Positions 1-8,005 of a stretch of DNA of 29,990 nucleotides are shown here, piece by piece. The DNA is from an uncultured Collinsella sp. Lineage in GTDB: Bacteria > Actinomycetota > Coriobacteriia > Coriobacteriales > Coriobacteriaceae. The stretch is taken from assembly GCA_900549455.1 (NCBI GenBank), contig UROM01000011.1, positions 1 to 29,990 on the forward strand, read 5' to 3'. Under the pieces are notes generated by a model that was not told the DNA's origin, searched no databases, and was given only the letters and a program-made list of their open reading frames with translations. The first letter of the stretch is position 1. Every line of letters begins with the position of its first letter. The position numbers and the translations under genes were made by a program.

Positions 1-49
1 ATCTACACTTATGCGATCGTCGGCAGCGTCAGATGTGTATAAGAGACAG
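1..49 (+). other. Nextera i5-side sequencing adapter (artefact)
   Basis: Positions 31-49 are the Tn5 mosaic-end sequence AGATGTGTATAAGAGACAG. They are preceded by TCGTCGGCAGCGTC (17-30), an 8-base index TTATGCGA (9-16) and the end of the P5 oligo (1-8). This is library adapter, not genome. Read on the minus strand it encodes the spurious peptide VSYTHLTLPT. Confidence 0.97.
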
Positions 50-204
50 CGGCACTGCCGCACAAGATGCAGCTCAAGCACTTTGTGAAGGTCGTCCGCC
101 GCGAGGTCGAGCCCGTCGTGACCCCCGCCGACAACGTCAAGACGCTCACGCTGCTTAACGCCATCAAGGAGGCCGCCGAGACCGGCCAGCTCGTCGAGCT
201 GTAA
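50..204 (+). CDS. Gfo/Idh/MocA-type oxidoreductase, C-terminal fragment
   Basis: An open frame runs from the adapter junction to a TAA at 202-204 and encodes about 51 residues. It contains HFVKVVRREVEPV and ends in AAETGQLVEL. The pattern (a conserved segment on what is retained for the family, then a terminal helix with an ETG-x-x-V-x-L ending) is typical of the C terminus of NAD(P)-dependent Gfo/Idh/MocA dehydrogenases, which oxidise sugars, inositols or related polyols. The Rossmann domain and catalytic residues are missing because the contig begins inside the gene, so substrate and exact family cannot be fixed. A terminator follows at 278. The call rests on the tail pattern alone. Confidence 0.5.
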
Positions 205-277
205 TGCCTTAAGAGCGACCGCGGAAGAAACCCCATGCCGAGCCCCTCGGTCCGCCGTCAACAAGCCCCTCTTCTTT

Positions 278-315
278 GCCCCGCGAGCAGCCTCCTGCCC
301 GCGGGGCTTTTCTTT
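278..315 (+). terminator. Rho-independent terminator after the oxidoreductase
   Basis: GCCCCGCG (278-285) pairs perfectly with CGCGGGGC (300-307). An inner GCAG/CTGC stem (287-290 with 295-298) lies inside it, and TTTTCTTT follows at 308-315. It lies 73 bases after the oxidoreductase stop and before tex, so it separates the two transcription units. Confidence 0.85.
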
Positions 316-390
316 GCAGCCGCGGCGCGCGGGCGGGTGGTAGACTGGGTGGCTCATGCACCTGTAACGTACTCACAGACAGGAAGTTCC

Positions 391-2538
391 ATGGACCTGA
401 TCGCCCAGCTCGCCCGCGAGCTCAACCTTAAGGCCGCCAACGTCGAGGCGGCCGTCAAGCTCATCGACGAGGGCAACACCATCCCATTTATCTCGCGCTA
501 CCGCAAGGAGGCCACGGGCGGCATGGACGACGTCGCCCTGCGCGCCCTCGACGAGCGTCTGTCCTACCTGCGCAATCTTGAGCAGCGTAAAGAGGACGTC
601 ATTCTGCTCATCGACGCCCAGGGCAAACTCACGCCCGAGCTCGAGCAGCAGATTCGCGAGGCCACACAGCTCCAGCGTGTCGAGGACCTCTACAAGCCTT
701 ACCGCAAAAAGCGCATGACCCGTGCGCAGAAGGCCCGCGAGGCCGGCCTGGAGCCGCTCGCCAATATGATCATCATGCAGGCATCGGCCAAGGGCAGCGC
801 ACTCGACGCCGCTGCGGCATACGTCAACGAACAGGCCGGCTTCGACACGCCCGAGAAGGCGCTCGCCGGCGCCGCCGACATCGTGGCCGAGACGGTGGCC
901 GAGGACCCCGAGAACGTCGCCGACCTGCGCGCCTTTACGCAAAACACCGCCGACATCGTCGTCGAGGCAACCGATCCCGCCGAGAAGACCCCCTACGAGC
1001 CGTACTACAGCTATGATGAGCCGCTGCGCCGTATACCCAATCACCGCGTGCTGGCTATCGACCGCGGTGAGCGCGAGGGCAAGCTCCACGTGCGCGTGAA
1101 CGTCGACGGCGCTGCTGTCACGGCACGCCTTGGCAGCCGTTGGCCCCGACGCCAGGGTGTCTTCGCCCCCATCTTCGATGCCGCCATCGCCGACGGCTAC
1201 AAGCGCCTCATGGCCCCCTCGCTGGAGCGCGAGGCCCGCGCCAAGCTCACCGTCCGTGCGCAGACCGAGGCCATCAACGTCTTTGCCAAGAATCTCGAGG
1301 GCCTGCTCTCGGCACGCCCTGTGCGTGGCGCCCGCGTGCTCGCACTCGATCCGGGCTACCGTACCGGCTGCAAGGTCGCCGTCATGGACGAGACCGGCAA
1401 GCTACTCGACCACGGCGTGGTCTACCCCACCAAGCCGCGCCACGACGTCGCCGGTACCAAGCGCGAGCTCGCTCGCCTCGTCAAGAAGGACAGCGTCAAC
1501 ACCATCGTCATCGGCAACGGCACCGCCAGCCGCGAGACCGAGGAAGTCGTCTCGGAGTTCATTGCCGAGCAGGCGCCTGGGCTGCGCTACACCATCGTCA
1601 ACGAGGCCGGCGCATCGGTGTACTCCGCTTCCGAGCTCGCCAGCCAGGAGTACCCGGACCTGGACGTCACCGTGCGTGGTGCCATGAGCCTGGGCCGCCG
1701 CCTGCAAGATCCGCTGGCAGAGCTCGTCAAGATTCCGCCCCAGTCCATCGGCGTTGGCCAGTACCAGCACGACCTTGACCAGGCCGAACTCTCGCGCACC
1801 CTGGGCCACGTGGTGGAGGACGTCGTCAACCGCGTGGGCGTCGACGTGAACACCGCGAGCGCAAGCCTGCTGGGATATGTATCGGGCATCACGCCGAGCG
1901 TGGCCAAGAATATCGTGGCCTACCGCGAGGAAAACGGCGCCTTTACCGATCGCCGCCAGCTCAAGAAGGTCCCCAAGCTGGGACCCAAGGCATACCTCAA
2001 CGCCGCGGGTTTCCTGCGCATCAGCGGCGGCAAGAACCCGCTCGACGCGACAAGCGTCCACCCCGAGAGCTACGAGGTGGCCACGGCCGTCCTGGAGCGC
2101 GCAGGCGTTAAAGCCAGCGAGCTCAGCCGCGGCGGCGTGCCCGACATTGAGCGCCGTCTGGGCAGTATCTCGGCACTGGCAAGCGATCTGAACTGCGGCA
2201 CCCTCACGCTCATCGACATTGTCAACGAGCTCAAGAAGCCCGGCCGCGACCCGCGCGACGACGCGCCCGAAGTGGTCTTTAGCCGCTCGGCACTTTCCAT
2301 CGACGACCTGGAGCCCGGCATGGAACTCAAGGGCACGGTGCGCAACGTCGTCGACTTTGGCGCGTTCGTCGACGTGGGCGTGCACCAGGACGGCCTCGTA
2401 CACATCTCCAAGCTGGCCAACCGCTTCGTCAAGCACCCGAGCGACGTGGTGCGCGTCGGCGATACGGTCAAGGTGTGGGTCGAGAAGGTCGATCGCGACC
2501 GCAAAAAGATCTCCCTCACCATGGTGCAGGGGAAGTAA
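391..2538 (+). CDS. tex: Tex-family S1 RNA-binding transcription accessory protein
   Basis: The 715-residue product has the Tex layout: an N-terminal helical region beginning MDLIAQLAREL, the GNTIPFISRYRKEATG signature, a YqgF/RNase H-like domain in the middle (LALDPGYRTGCK), tandem helix-hairpin-helix segments at about 475-560 (GVDVNTAS, VPKLGPKAY) and a C-terminal S1 domain at about 640-712 (GMELKGTVRNVVDFGAFVDVG). Its length matches Gram-positive Tex proteins (about 720 residues). Tex binds nucleic acid and is linked to transcription and stress fitness; its exact mechanism is unsettled. The ATG at 391 is chosen because AGGAAG at 381-386 precedes it and the family N terminus begins there. 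The frame stays open upstream to 235, but that stretch overlaps a terminator. It appears monocistronic. Confidence 0.95.
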   Translation: MDLIAQLARELNLKAANVEAAVKLIDEGNTIPFISRYRKEATGGMDDVALRALDERLSYLRNLEQRKEDVILLIDAQGKLTPELEQQIREATQLQRVEDLYKPYRKKRMTRAQKAREAGLEPLANMIIMQASAKGSALDAAAAYVNEQAGFDTPEKALAGAADIVAETVAEDPENVADLRAFTQNTADIVVEATDPAEKTPYEPYYSYDEPLRRIPNHRVLAIDRGEREGKLHVRVNVDGAAVTARLGSRWPRRQGVFAPIFDAAIADGYKRLMAPSLEREARAKLTVRAQTEAINVFAKNLEGLLSARPVRGARVLALDPGYRTGCKVAVMDETGKLLDHGVVYPTKPRHDVAGTKRELARLVKKDSVNTIVIGNGTASRETEEVVSEFIAEQAPGLRYTIVNEAGASVYSASELASQEYPDLDVTVRGAMSLGRRLQDPLAELVKIPPQSIGVGQYQHDLDQAELSRTLGHVVEDVVNRVGVDVNTASASLLGYVSGITPSVAKNIVAYREENGAFTDRRQLKKVPKLGPKAYLNAAGFLRISGGKNPLDATSVHPESYEVATAVLERAGVKASELSRGGVPDIERRLGSISALASDLNCGTLTLIDIVNELKKPGRDPRDDAPEVVFSRSALSIDDLEPGMELKGTVRNVVDFGAFVDVGVHQDGLVHISKLANRFVKHPSDVVRVGDTVKVWVEKVDRDRKKISLTMVQGK

Positions 2539-2843
2539 CAGCAAAGGACGAACCGCCGCTGCCCATCGTCGAACTTGCAAGTTTTTCTCATCCAATGGGA
2601 AAACTTGCAGATACCGCAACAAAACTTTCGCTTGCATATGGGTGTTGAACTGCTAAACACTTTACCTACGTTCATCAAGGCGTGAGCTGCGGGTTTTTAT
2701 CTTCTCGGCGAACGGTTTTGCAGATTTACCATTTTTATATCGACGCCCCAGCGGCAAAACGTTTTTGCCGATCATTGCGGTTGATTCCGTTCACGGAACA
2801 GAAGCAGCGCCTTGCCGGCTCGTTTTCACAATCGCCCCAAAGT
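2539..2843. other. Intergenic region with two hairpins, no gene seen
   Basis: This AT-richer stretch lies between convergent tex and the PTS operon. It holds an inverted repeat, TGCAAGTTTT (2576-2585) with AAAACTTGCA (2600-2609), and a tight palindrome, CGGCAAAA (2752-2759) with TTTTGCCG (2763-2770). Neither has a clear downstream T-run for tex. I see no ORF with a ribosome binding site and no recognisable RNA family. Confidence 0.5.
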
Positions 2844-2880
2844 AAAAAGCGGTGACGCCTCATTTGAGACGTCACCGCTT
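2844..2880 (-). terminator. Terminator of the PTS operon
   Basis: AAGCGGTGACG (2847-2857) pairs perfectly with CGTCACCGCTT (2870-2880), giving an 11-bp stem with a 12-nt loop. On the minus strand the stem runs into a short T tract (complement of the A-run at 2844-2848). It lies about 57 bases after the EIIC stop. Confidence 0.85.
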
Positions 2881-2937
2881 CCGTGTAGGAGCCGGTTATC
2901 GGAGCTCCGCCCGATTAGGGCTTAACGTACGCCTGGA

Positions 2938-4329
2938 TTACTCTTCCTCAACGTGATTGATCACAGCACCCTTGGTGTGGATGAAGTTGGGGACGAAGGC
3001 GACGACCAGAAGGACAGCGAGAATCGCGTAGACACCGGTGGTACCGAAGGCCTCGGCAGCGCGGCCGAGCGTAATACCAATGACGGAGAAATCGAAGTCG
3101 CCGAACGTAGTGTTCTTGAAGCCAAAGACGTCAAGAACGGGCAGGAGCAGAGCCGGGGCAAAGGTGATGAGCAGGCCGTTGACGAAAGCACCAAGAGCTG
3201 CGCCCTTGCGACCGCCGGTAGCATTGCCGTAGATGCCTGCGGTAGCACCGCAGAAGAAGTGGGGAACCATGCCCGGGATGATGAAGATGCCCAGGGTAGC
3301 GCCCACGATGAACATACCGACCACGCCACCGATGAAGGAAGCGACAAAGCCGAGGATGACGGCGGTGGGAGCATAGGGGAAGAAGACGGCGCAGTCGACG
3401 GCGGGGATGGCGCCGGGGATCAGCTTGTTGGAGATGCCCTGGAAAGCCGGGACCAGGTCGGCAAGGATCATACGAACGCCGTTGTAGACGATAGTGACAC
3501 CGACGGCGAAGGACAGAGCACAGGTCAGGGCGTAGACGATTACATTGTCGCCGCCAGCGGTCTTGGTAACGACCGCAGGATCTGCGATGTAAGCGGCGAA
3601 AGCGGTAACCAGGTAGAAGAAGGCCATGGTGAGAGCCGTGGAGATGGTGGTGTCGCGCAGGAAGGAGAACTTCTCGGGAACCTCGATCTTCTCGGTGCTG
3701 TTCTCCTCGGCGTCCTTAGCAAAAAGCGTACCGACTGCAGCGGAGATGTAATAGGCGAGTGAACCGAAGTGGCCCATGGCGATTTCATCGCCATCGGTAA
3801 CCTTCTCGGTGAAACGCTGACCAACGGCGGGAAGCATAGCGCTCACGAGGCCCAGGAACATGCCACCCACGATGACAAGCTGGACATCCTGGAAGCCAGA
3901 TGCCTGCAGAACGGCAGACAGCAGGCAAGCCATGAACATGCTGTGATGGCCCGTCAGGAAGATGTACTTAAACTTGGTAAAGCGGGCAATGATAATGTTC
4001 ACGACGTAGCCGAGAATCAGGATCATCATGGTCTGAACGCCGAGGACGCTCTGAGCCATCGAAACGACGACCTCGTTGTTGGGCACGACGCCGGTGATGT
4101 GGAAACCGGTCTCGATGAAGGTACCCAGCGGAGCAAGGTTCTCCTGGACAACAGCGGCGCCGGCAGACAGCATGATGTAACCCAGAATGGGCTTCAGGGT
4201 GCCCGTCATCACCTTGTGGGCAGGACGCTTAAGCGCGACAAGGCCCACAAAGGCAAATAGACCCATGATCCATGCTGGCTTGGTCAGAATCGATTGGATA
4301 AACTCAAGTATGGGAAGGATGGCTTGCAT
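2938..4329 (-). CDS. PTS EIIC, ascorbate/UlaA (SgaT) family
   Basis: This 463-residue polytopic membrane protein is the sugar-translocating subunit of a phosphotransferase system. It shows the SgaT/UlaA signatures: TLKPILGYIMLSAGA near the N terminus, FLTGHHSMF, EKVTDGDEIAMGHFG, and NGVRMILADLVPAFQGISNK followed by LIPGAIPAVDCAV. Start: ATG at 4329, preceded by AAGGAAG on the minus strand; an earlier in-frame start at 4374 lacks a ribosome site. The neighbours EIIB and EIIA complete the permease, and a transaldolase-like gene begins the operon. UlaA-family permeases are named for ascorbate, but many members carry other substrates. The ascorbate catabolic genes (UlaD, E, F, G) are absent here, so the substrate is not assigned. 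Confidence 0.93.
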   Translation of the reverse strand: MQAILPILEFIQSILTKPAWIMGLFAFVGLVALKRPAHKVMTGTLKPILGYIMLSAGAAVVQENLAPLGTFIETGFHITGVVPNNEVVVSMAQSVLGVQTMMILILGYVVNIIIARFTKFKYIFLTGHHSMFMACLLSAVLQASGFQDVQLVIVGGMFLGLVSAMLPAVGQRFTEKVTDGDEIAMGHFGSLAYYISAAVGTLFAKDAEENSTEKIEVPEKFSFLRDTTISTALTMAFFYLVTAFAAYIADPAVVTKTAGGDNVIVYALTCALSFAVGVTIVYNGVRMILADLVPAFQGISNKLIPGAIPAVDCAVFFPYAPTAVILGFVASFIGGVVGMFIVGATLGIFIIPGMVPHFFCGATAGIYGNATGGRKGAALGAFVNGLLITFAPALLLPVLDVFGFKNTTFGDFDFSVIGITLGRAAEAFGTTGVYAILAVLLVVAFVPNFIHTKGAVINHVEEE

Positions 4330-4400
4330 CTGCGCTTCCTTTCTCTCTAACGTGGGCGCGTTTCCCTCTTCCACAGGGAACCGCCCTTTTTTGTGCCGCT

Positions 4401-4676
4401 TTAGGCGTTAGCGGCGGCCGCCTTGATTGCCTCGAGGGCGTCTTCGCGGATCTTCTTCTTGTTCACATAGCTGCGAACGATCACAACGTTGCCGTGGAGC
4501 TCGGGAGCGAGTTCCTTAACGGTGATGAACAGATCCGGATTTGCGGAAGAAGCACCGTTCAGGTCCATAGACTCAACGTCGGCCTTGATGCCCTCCTCCT
4601 CGCAAAGCTCCTCGACTTTGCCAGCGAGCATCAGGCTAGACCCGATGCCGTTTCCGCATACGGTGATGATATGCAT
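4401..4676 (-). CDS. PTS EIIB, UlaB-like
   Basis: This 91-residue cytoplasmic phosphocarrier begins MHIITVCGNGIGSS. Cys7 in the CGNGIGSS loop is the expected phosphorylated residue of lactose/ascorbate-type IIB domains. Length and fold pattern (alternating strand-helix, VIVRSYVNKKKIRED near the end) fit stand-alone UlaB proteins. A GGAGAGGAAGG Shine-Dalgarno region precedes the ATG. The gene sits between EIIA and EIIC in one minus-strand operon with gaps of about 70 bases. It would receive phosphate from the EIIA His and pass it to sugar bound by EIIC. Confidence 0.93.
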   Translation of the reverse strand: MHIITVCGNGIGSSLMLAGKVEELCEEEGIKADVESMDLNGASSANPDLFITVKELAPELHGNVVIVRSYVNKKKIREDALEAIKAAAANA

Positions 4677-4751
4677 GGCAACCTTCCTCTCCTACACGTG
4701 ACGGTTTTCCGTCTATCCAAAAGCGGCGACGCATCGCCGTGCCATTAAGGC

Positions 4752-5198
4752 CTAAAAGAATGAACGCATGGTCTCCAAAACCTGCTCGGGCGTATCGCAT
4801 GCGCTGAGCTTGGCAACGCAGTCTTCGTCCTCGAACATCTGCGAAAGCTCCGCCAAGCAGCCAAGATGAGCCTTGGGGTCGGGTGCGCAAATACCCACGA
4901 GCACGTGAACCGGATCGAAATCCTCGTGTCCAAACGCAACGGCAGGGTCAAGCGTGACGATACAGATTCCCGCTTCACTCACATTGCCATCTGCCTGGGC
5001 GTGGGGCATGGCGATGCCCTCTTCCAAGACCATATAGGGGCCGAATTTGTGAACCGATGAAATCATGGCGTCAACATAGCTCTGGTCGCATTTGCCAGCG
5101 TCTACGAGCAACTTACCGCATGCCCTGATCGCTTCCTCCCAGTCGGAGGCCTCGACATGGCAGGCAACAAGCTCGGGTTTAAGAAGATCGGTCAGCAT
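4752..5198 (-). CDS. PTS EIIA, mannitol/fructose type (UlaC-like)
   Basis: This 148-residue protein has the PTS EIIA type-2 motif EEGIAMPHAQ, in which His66 is the predicted site phosphorylated by HPr. The region VAFGHEDFDPVHVLVGICAP is also typical of the family. It begins only 9 bases after the stop of the upstream transaldolase-like gene, which implies co-translation. Together with the EIIB and EIIC genes downstream it makes a complete three-protein permease. It lacks PRD or HTH domains, so it is a transport component and not an antiterminator-type regulator. Confidence 0.93.
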   Translation of the reverse strand: MLTDLLKPELVACHVEASDWEEAIRACGKLLVDAGKCDQSYVDAMISSVHKFGPYMVLEEGIAMPHAQADGNVSEAGICIVTLDPAVAFGHEDFDPVHVLVGICAPDPKAHLGCLAELSQMFEDEDCVAKLSACDTPEQVLETMRSFF

Positions 5199-5207
5199 GC
5201 TCGTCCC

Positions 5208-5918
5208 CTACTCCTCGGGCAAGATATGAAAACCAAGCGCCTGAACGTCGCGGGCAAAGCCCTTGACCGTATCAAGCGAATACTCAAGCAAATCTTTCCC
5301 GAAATTCTTGCGCTTGGCAAGAATGGCATTGGGGACCGTAATGATCTGGCATCCAACGGACTCCGCCTGGAAGATATTGAGGACCTCGCGCGTAGACGCC
5401 CAGAGAACCTCGGCAGCAGGCTTAACGGCAGCCTTCTTTACGGACGCCGCCATGAGGGGCAGCGGATCGACGCCGGTATCGGCAATGCGACCGGCAAAGA
5501 TAGACAGAATAGAGGGGGTCTCGGCAGAAACGGCATCGACGAACTCGTCGACCTGCTCGGGCGTGAAGATAGTGGTGACATTCACCTTGATGCCGTCGGC
5601 AGAAAGGCGCTTGACCAGCGCGGCAGTGGACTCGCCCTTGGTGTTGAGCGCCGGAATCTTAACATAGACGTTGTCTGCCCAGGTTGCAATCTCGCGAGCC
5701 TCGGCCTCCATACCCGCCTCGTCGTCGGCGAACACCTCAAAAGAGACCGACACATCGGTAATGTGCTCAAGAACCGTCTTGGCAAAAGCGCGGTAGTCAG
5801 TCACGCCACCGGCCTTCATAAGGGAAGGATTGGTCGTGAAGCCCTGAACGTTACCATTGTCATGCATGTCAAGCATGCCTTCGAGGTTAGCGCCGTCGGC
5901 AAACACCTTGATCGCCAT
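5208..5918 (-). CDS. Transaldolase-family aldolase (fructose-6-phosphate aldolase-like)
   Basis: This 236-residue TIM-barrel enzyme has the short single-domain form seen in TalC/FSA proteins. GFTTNPSLM lies near residues 26-34, and VYVKIP places the expected Schiff-base lysine at Lys87 (Lys85 in E. coli FSA). NVTTIFTP (about 113-120) and ILSIFAGRI (about 137-145) continue the family pattern. Start: ATG at 5918 with AAAGGA upstream; an earlier in-frame start lacks that support. It is first in a PTS operon, so it probably acts on the phosphosugar delivered by that permease, cleaving or forming a ketose phosphate. Whether the real reaction is transaldolase, F6P aldolase or another aldol cleavage cannot be read from the sequence. 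Confidence 0.88.
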   Translation of the reverse strand: MAIKVFADGANLEGMLDMHDNGNVQGFTTNPSLMKAGGVTDYRAFAKTVLEHITDVSVSFEVFADDEAGMEAEAREIATWADNVYVKIPALNTKGESTAALVKRLSADGIKVNVTTIFTPEQVDEFVDAVSAETPSILSIFAGRIADTGVDPLPLMAASVKKAAVKPAAEVLWASTREVLNIFQAESVGCQIITVPNAILAKRKNFGKDLLEYSLDTVKGFARDVQALGFHILPEE

Positions 5919-5948
5919 GTTCGGTCCTTTCTCATCTAGCACTATTGC

Positions 5949-6023
5949 TATCGAAAGCCTTCTTCTTTGTTTCAAAAGCTTTTCGGTTTTCTTTTATAAA
6001 CCATTTCAAAAGCTATCGAAAGC
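5949..6023 (-). promoter_or_regulatory. Four GCTTTYGAWA direct repeats, candidate DeoR-type operator
   Basis: On the minus strand the 10-mer GCTTTCGATA or GCTTTTGAAA occurs four times, covering 6014-6023, 6004-6013, 5970-5979 and 5949-5958. The first two abut exactly. All four have the same orientation and lie between the divergent regulator gene and the PTS operon. DeoR-family repressors commonly bind short direct repeats, so the adjacent regulator is the obvious candidate. Binding itself is inferred. Confidence 0.55.
5993..6021 (-). promoter_or_regulatory. Weak candidate promoter of the PTS operon
   Basis: TATAAA (5998 to 5993 on the minus strand) is preceded at 17 bases by TTTCGA, which lies in the operator repeats. 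A perfect TTGACA at 6034-6029 lies further upstream without a well-spaced -10. The overlap with the repeats would fit repression, but the -35 match is poor. Confidence 0.3.
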
Positions 6024-6188
6024 TCAATTGTCAACTTTCCGTGAGCGGTCGAATATCGGGTGTGAACGTACTTCTTTTGGGCGGCGCCTTCAGAATGAGA
6101 CTCTTTATAGCCCGTCTACGTGCGAACTATCTGCTACGCATGCATTTAGGACATGCCATTCCGTTCATTCGATTCATTCGAATTTACC

Positions 6189-6217
6189 TTGTTCTTTTCA
6201 TATCGATACGTTATATT
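6189..6217 (+). promoter_or_regulatory. Candidate promoter of the DeoR-family regulator
   Basis: TTGTTC (6189-6194), 17 bases, then TATATT (6212-6217), about 50 bases before the start codon. The small inverted repeat TTTCG-ATTA-CGAAA just downstream (6216-6229) could be an autoregulatory site. Confidence 0.35.
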
Positions 6218-6266
6218 TCGATTACGAAAGGCGCATCTTTTGCCTTTTGTTCAAAAGGAGCGGCAT

Positions 6267-7058
6267 ATGGCATCTACTTCAGACCTTTCACCGGCCGAGC
6301 GTCAGCGATTTATCATGAATTGGCTGGCCGAAAAGCCAAATATCTCGGTATCCGACATCGTTCGCCGTTTTTCGGTTTCGGAAGTCACCGCACGACACGA
6401 CCTCGTCTCACTGGAATCCGAAGGCAAGCTGCGTCGCGTACGCGGCGGAGCGGTATCGCTTTCTCGCTCCAACGCAATCTCGTATCCCGAGGAGCGCATC
6501 AATGTCCAAGTCGAGGCCAAGGAGGCCATCGCCGCAACCGCAGCAACTCTTGTTGATGATGGCGATGTTCTGGTAATTGATATCGGCACCACAGGCTTTT
6601 ACTTCGCTAAAGCCCTCATGGATAAGCATGAGATCACCATTATCACCGGCGATCTTGCAATCGCAAACTACGCCAGCTTCAATCTCCCCAATGCTTCGGT
6701 AGTGCTGCTGGGCGGCTCCGTGCGCAAGGGCCACCTCTATCTCGCGGGCGCACTAACGCTCGACTGCATGAGCAAACTACATGCCGACAAGGCGTTTGTC
6801 AGTGCCGACGGATTCCACCCCGACCACGGCTTTACCGTCGAGCACGACTTCTCGGCCATGATTAAGCATATGTACCTGACCAACTCAAACCAGGGCTATA
6901 TGATGGTTGACCAGGGAAAGTTCAACAAGACCAGTTTTTATCAGTCCGCGCAAATCGATGACCTCGATGGCATCATCGTTGATGGAGACGACGAGGGCAT
7001 CATGACGGCGGCGATCGAGAGCAGTCGCAGTCATCCCAAGCTCTATATTGCAAAATAG
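6267..7058 (+). CDS. DeoR-family transcriptional regulator of the PTS locus
   Basis: This 263-residue protein has an N-terminal DeoR-type winged helix (about 1-60: RQRFIMNWLAEKPNISVSDI, then VSEVTARHDLVSLESEG and LRRVRGGA). A C-terminal DeoRC effector domain resembling sugar-phosphate isomerases follows, with VIDIGTTGFYFAKAL and ADKAFVSADGF. Such proteins usually sense a phosphorylated sugar. Start: ATG at 6267 with AAGGAG six bases upstream; the open frame extends further without a ribosome site. It is divergent from the PTS/aldolase operon, and four short direct repeats lie between them. That makes it the likely local repressor (inference). Confidence 0.9.
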   Translation: MASTSDLSPAERQRFIMNWLAEKPNISVSDIVRRFSVSEVTARHDLVSLESEGKLRRVRGGAVSLSRSNAISYPEERINVQVEAKEAIAATAATLVDDGDVLVIDIGTTGFYFAKALMDKHEITIITGDLAIANYASFNLPNASVVLLGGSVRKGHLYLAGALTLDCMSKLHADKAFVSADGFHPDHGFTVEHDFSAMIKHMYLTNSNQGYMMVDQGKFNKTSFYQSAQIDDLDGIIVDGDDEGIMTAAIESSRSHPKLYIAK

Positions 7059-7061
7059 CTC

Positions 7062-7101
7062 AAATGGCCGGGTCGTCCCACTGCGGGCGACCCGGCCATT
7101 T
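7062..7101. terminator. Bidirectional terminator between regulator and HAD gene
   Basis: AAATGGCCGGGTCG (7062-7075) pairs perfectly with CGACCCGGCCATTT (7088-7101) around a 12-nt loop. It begins 3 bases after the regulator stop and ends 1 base before the HAD gene's stop on the other strand, so it can serve both convergent transcripts. Confidence 0.85.
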
Positions 7102-7102
7102 A

Positions 7103-7930
7103 TTAGATCAACCCAAAGTGGCGCATGGCGGTGACGGTGCCGTCGTGTGCGACATCGTCAGTCACGTAGTCGGCGACCGCTTTGACCTCGGACATGGCGT
7201 TGCCCATGGCGACAGCCGTCTCGACCGCAGCGAGCATGCCCAGGTCGTTGCCCGAATCGCCAAAGCCAAAGGTGCGCGCATTTCCCTCGCGGCCCAGATA
7301 CGCCAGCGCTCGCGCCACGCCCACGCCCTTGTCGATGCCCTTGGGGCTCAGCTCGCGATTCTGACCACCGGTGTTGCAGGCCTCAAAATAGCGATCGATA
7401 AAGCCGTCATCGTTGGCTACGCGAGCCAAACTGGGCACATTGAGGCATACCTTGCCCACGCGCAGACTGCCGTCGACGCGCATTTCCTCGGCGCTGTGCA
7501 CCACAGAAGTGCCGATCAGAGACGACTGCTCAACACCCGCGGGTTCCAAGGCAAAAGTAGCCACGTTGGTCTCGAAAAAGGCTTCAATCCCCGCCGCGGC
7601 CATACGGCGTGCAAGCTCCTCGACAACGTCCTCGTCAAAGCAGTCCTCGTGTACCACGCGGCCCTCTACCTCGAGCGTAGCTCCCGCCATGGCAACGATA
7701 CCCGCAGGCTCCAAAGCACGCAGGCCATCGGCAATCAGCCACAAGGGACGACCCGTGCAGATAAATGCCCGGTGACCCGCATTGCGCAGGCGACCAAATG
7801 CATCGACAACGGCCTTCGACGGATGGATTGCATTGAAGTCCTTATCGGTCATATCGTCGGGATCGAACGACGTCAGCGTGCCGTCCACGTCAAAAAAGAG
7901 CACAGCGAGTTCGGGACACGCATCAATCAT
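7103..7930 (-). CDS. Cof-type HAD superfamily phosphatase
   Basis: This 275-residue protein starts MIDACPELAVLFFDVDGTL, with the HAD nucleophile motif DxDGT. FICTGRP supplies motif II, and FGDSGNDLGMLAAV supplies the motif IV acidic residues close to the C terminus. The long middle insertion (about 85-190) is the C2-type cap of Cof/YidA-like enzymes, which dephosphorylate small sugar phosphates or cofactors with Mg2+. The substrate is not predictable. Start: ATG at 7930 with AAAGGA upstream. It is divergent from the rRNA methyltransferase and convergent with the DeoR gene. Nothing ties it functionally to the PTS beyond its position. Confidence 0.9.
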   Translation of the reverse strand: MIDACPELAVLFFDVDGTLTSFDPDDMTDKDFNAIHPSKAVVDAFGRLRNAGHRAFICTGRPLWLIADGLRALEPAGIVAMAGATLEVEGRVVHEDCFDEDVVEELARRMAAAGIEAFFETNVATFALEPAGVEQSSLIGTSVVHSAEEMRVDGSLRVGKVCLNVPSLARVANDDGFIDRYFEACNTGGQNRELSPKGIDKGVGVARALAYLGREGNARTFGFGDSGNDLGMLAAVETAVAMGNAMSEVKAVADYVTDDVAHDGTVTAMRHFGLI

Positions 7931-7972
7931 ATGGGTTCCTTTCGAGGATAAGGGCAAACGAAGCATCCATCA

Positions 7973-7978
7973 TATAAT
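7973..7978 (+). promoter_or_regulatory. Candidate -10 box of the rRNA methyltransferase gene
   Basis: A perfect TATAAT lies 27 bases before the ATG at 8006. No convincing -35 sits 16-18 bases upstream, so only the -10 is supported. Confidence 0.4.
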
Positions 7979-8005
7979 GGAGCGACGCAACCAGAGAGGT
8001 CACCC

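Noticed and set aside
235..390. N-terminal extension of Tex
   Set aside because: The extension overlaps a terminator and lacks a ribosome site; family similarity starts at the ATG at 391.
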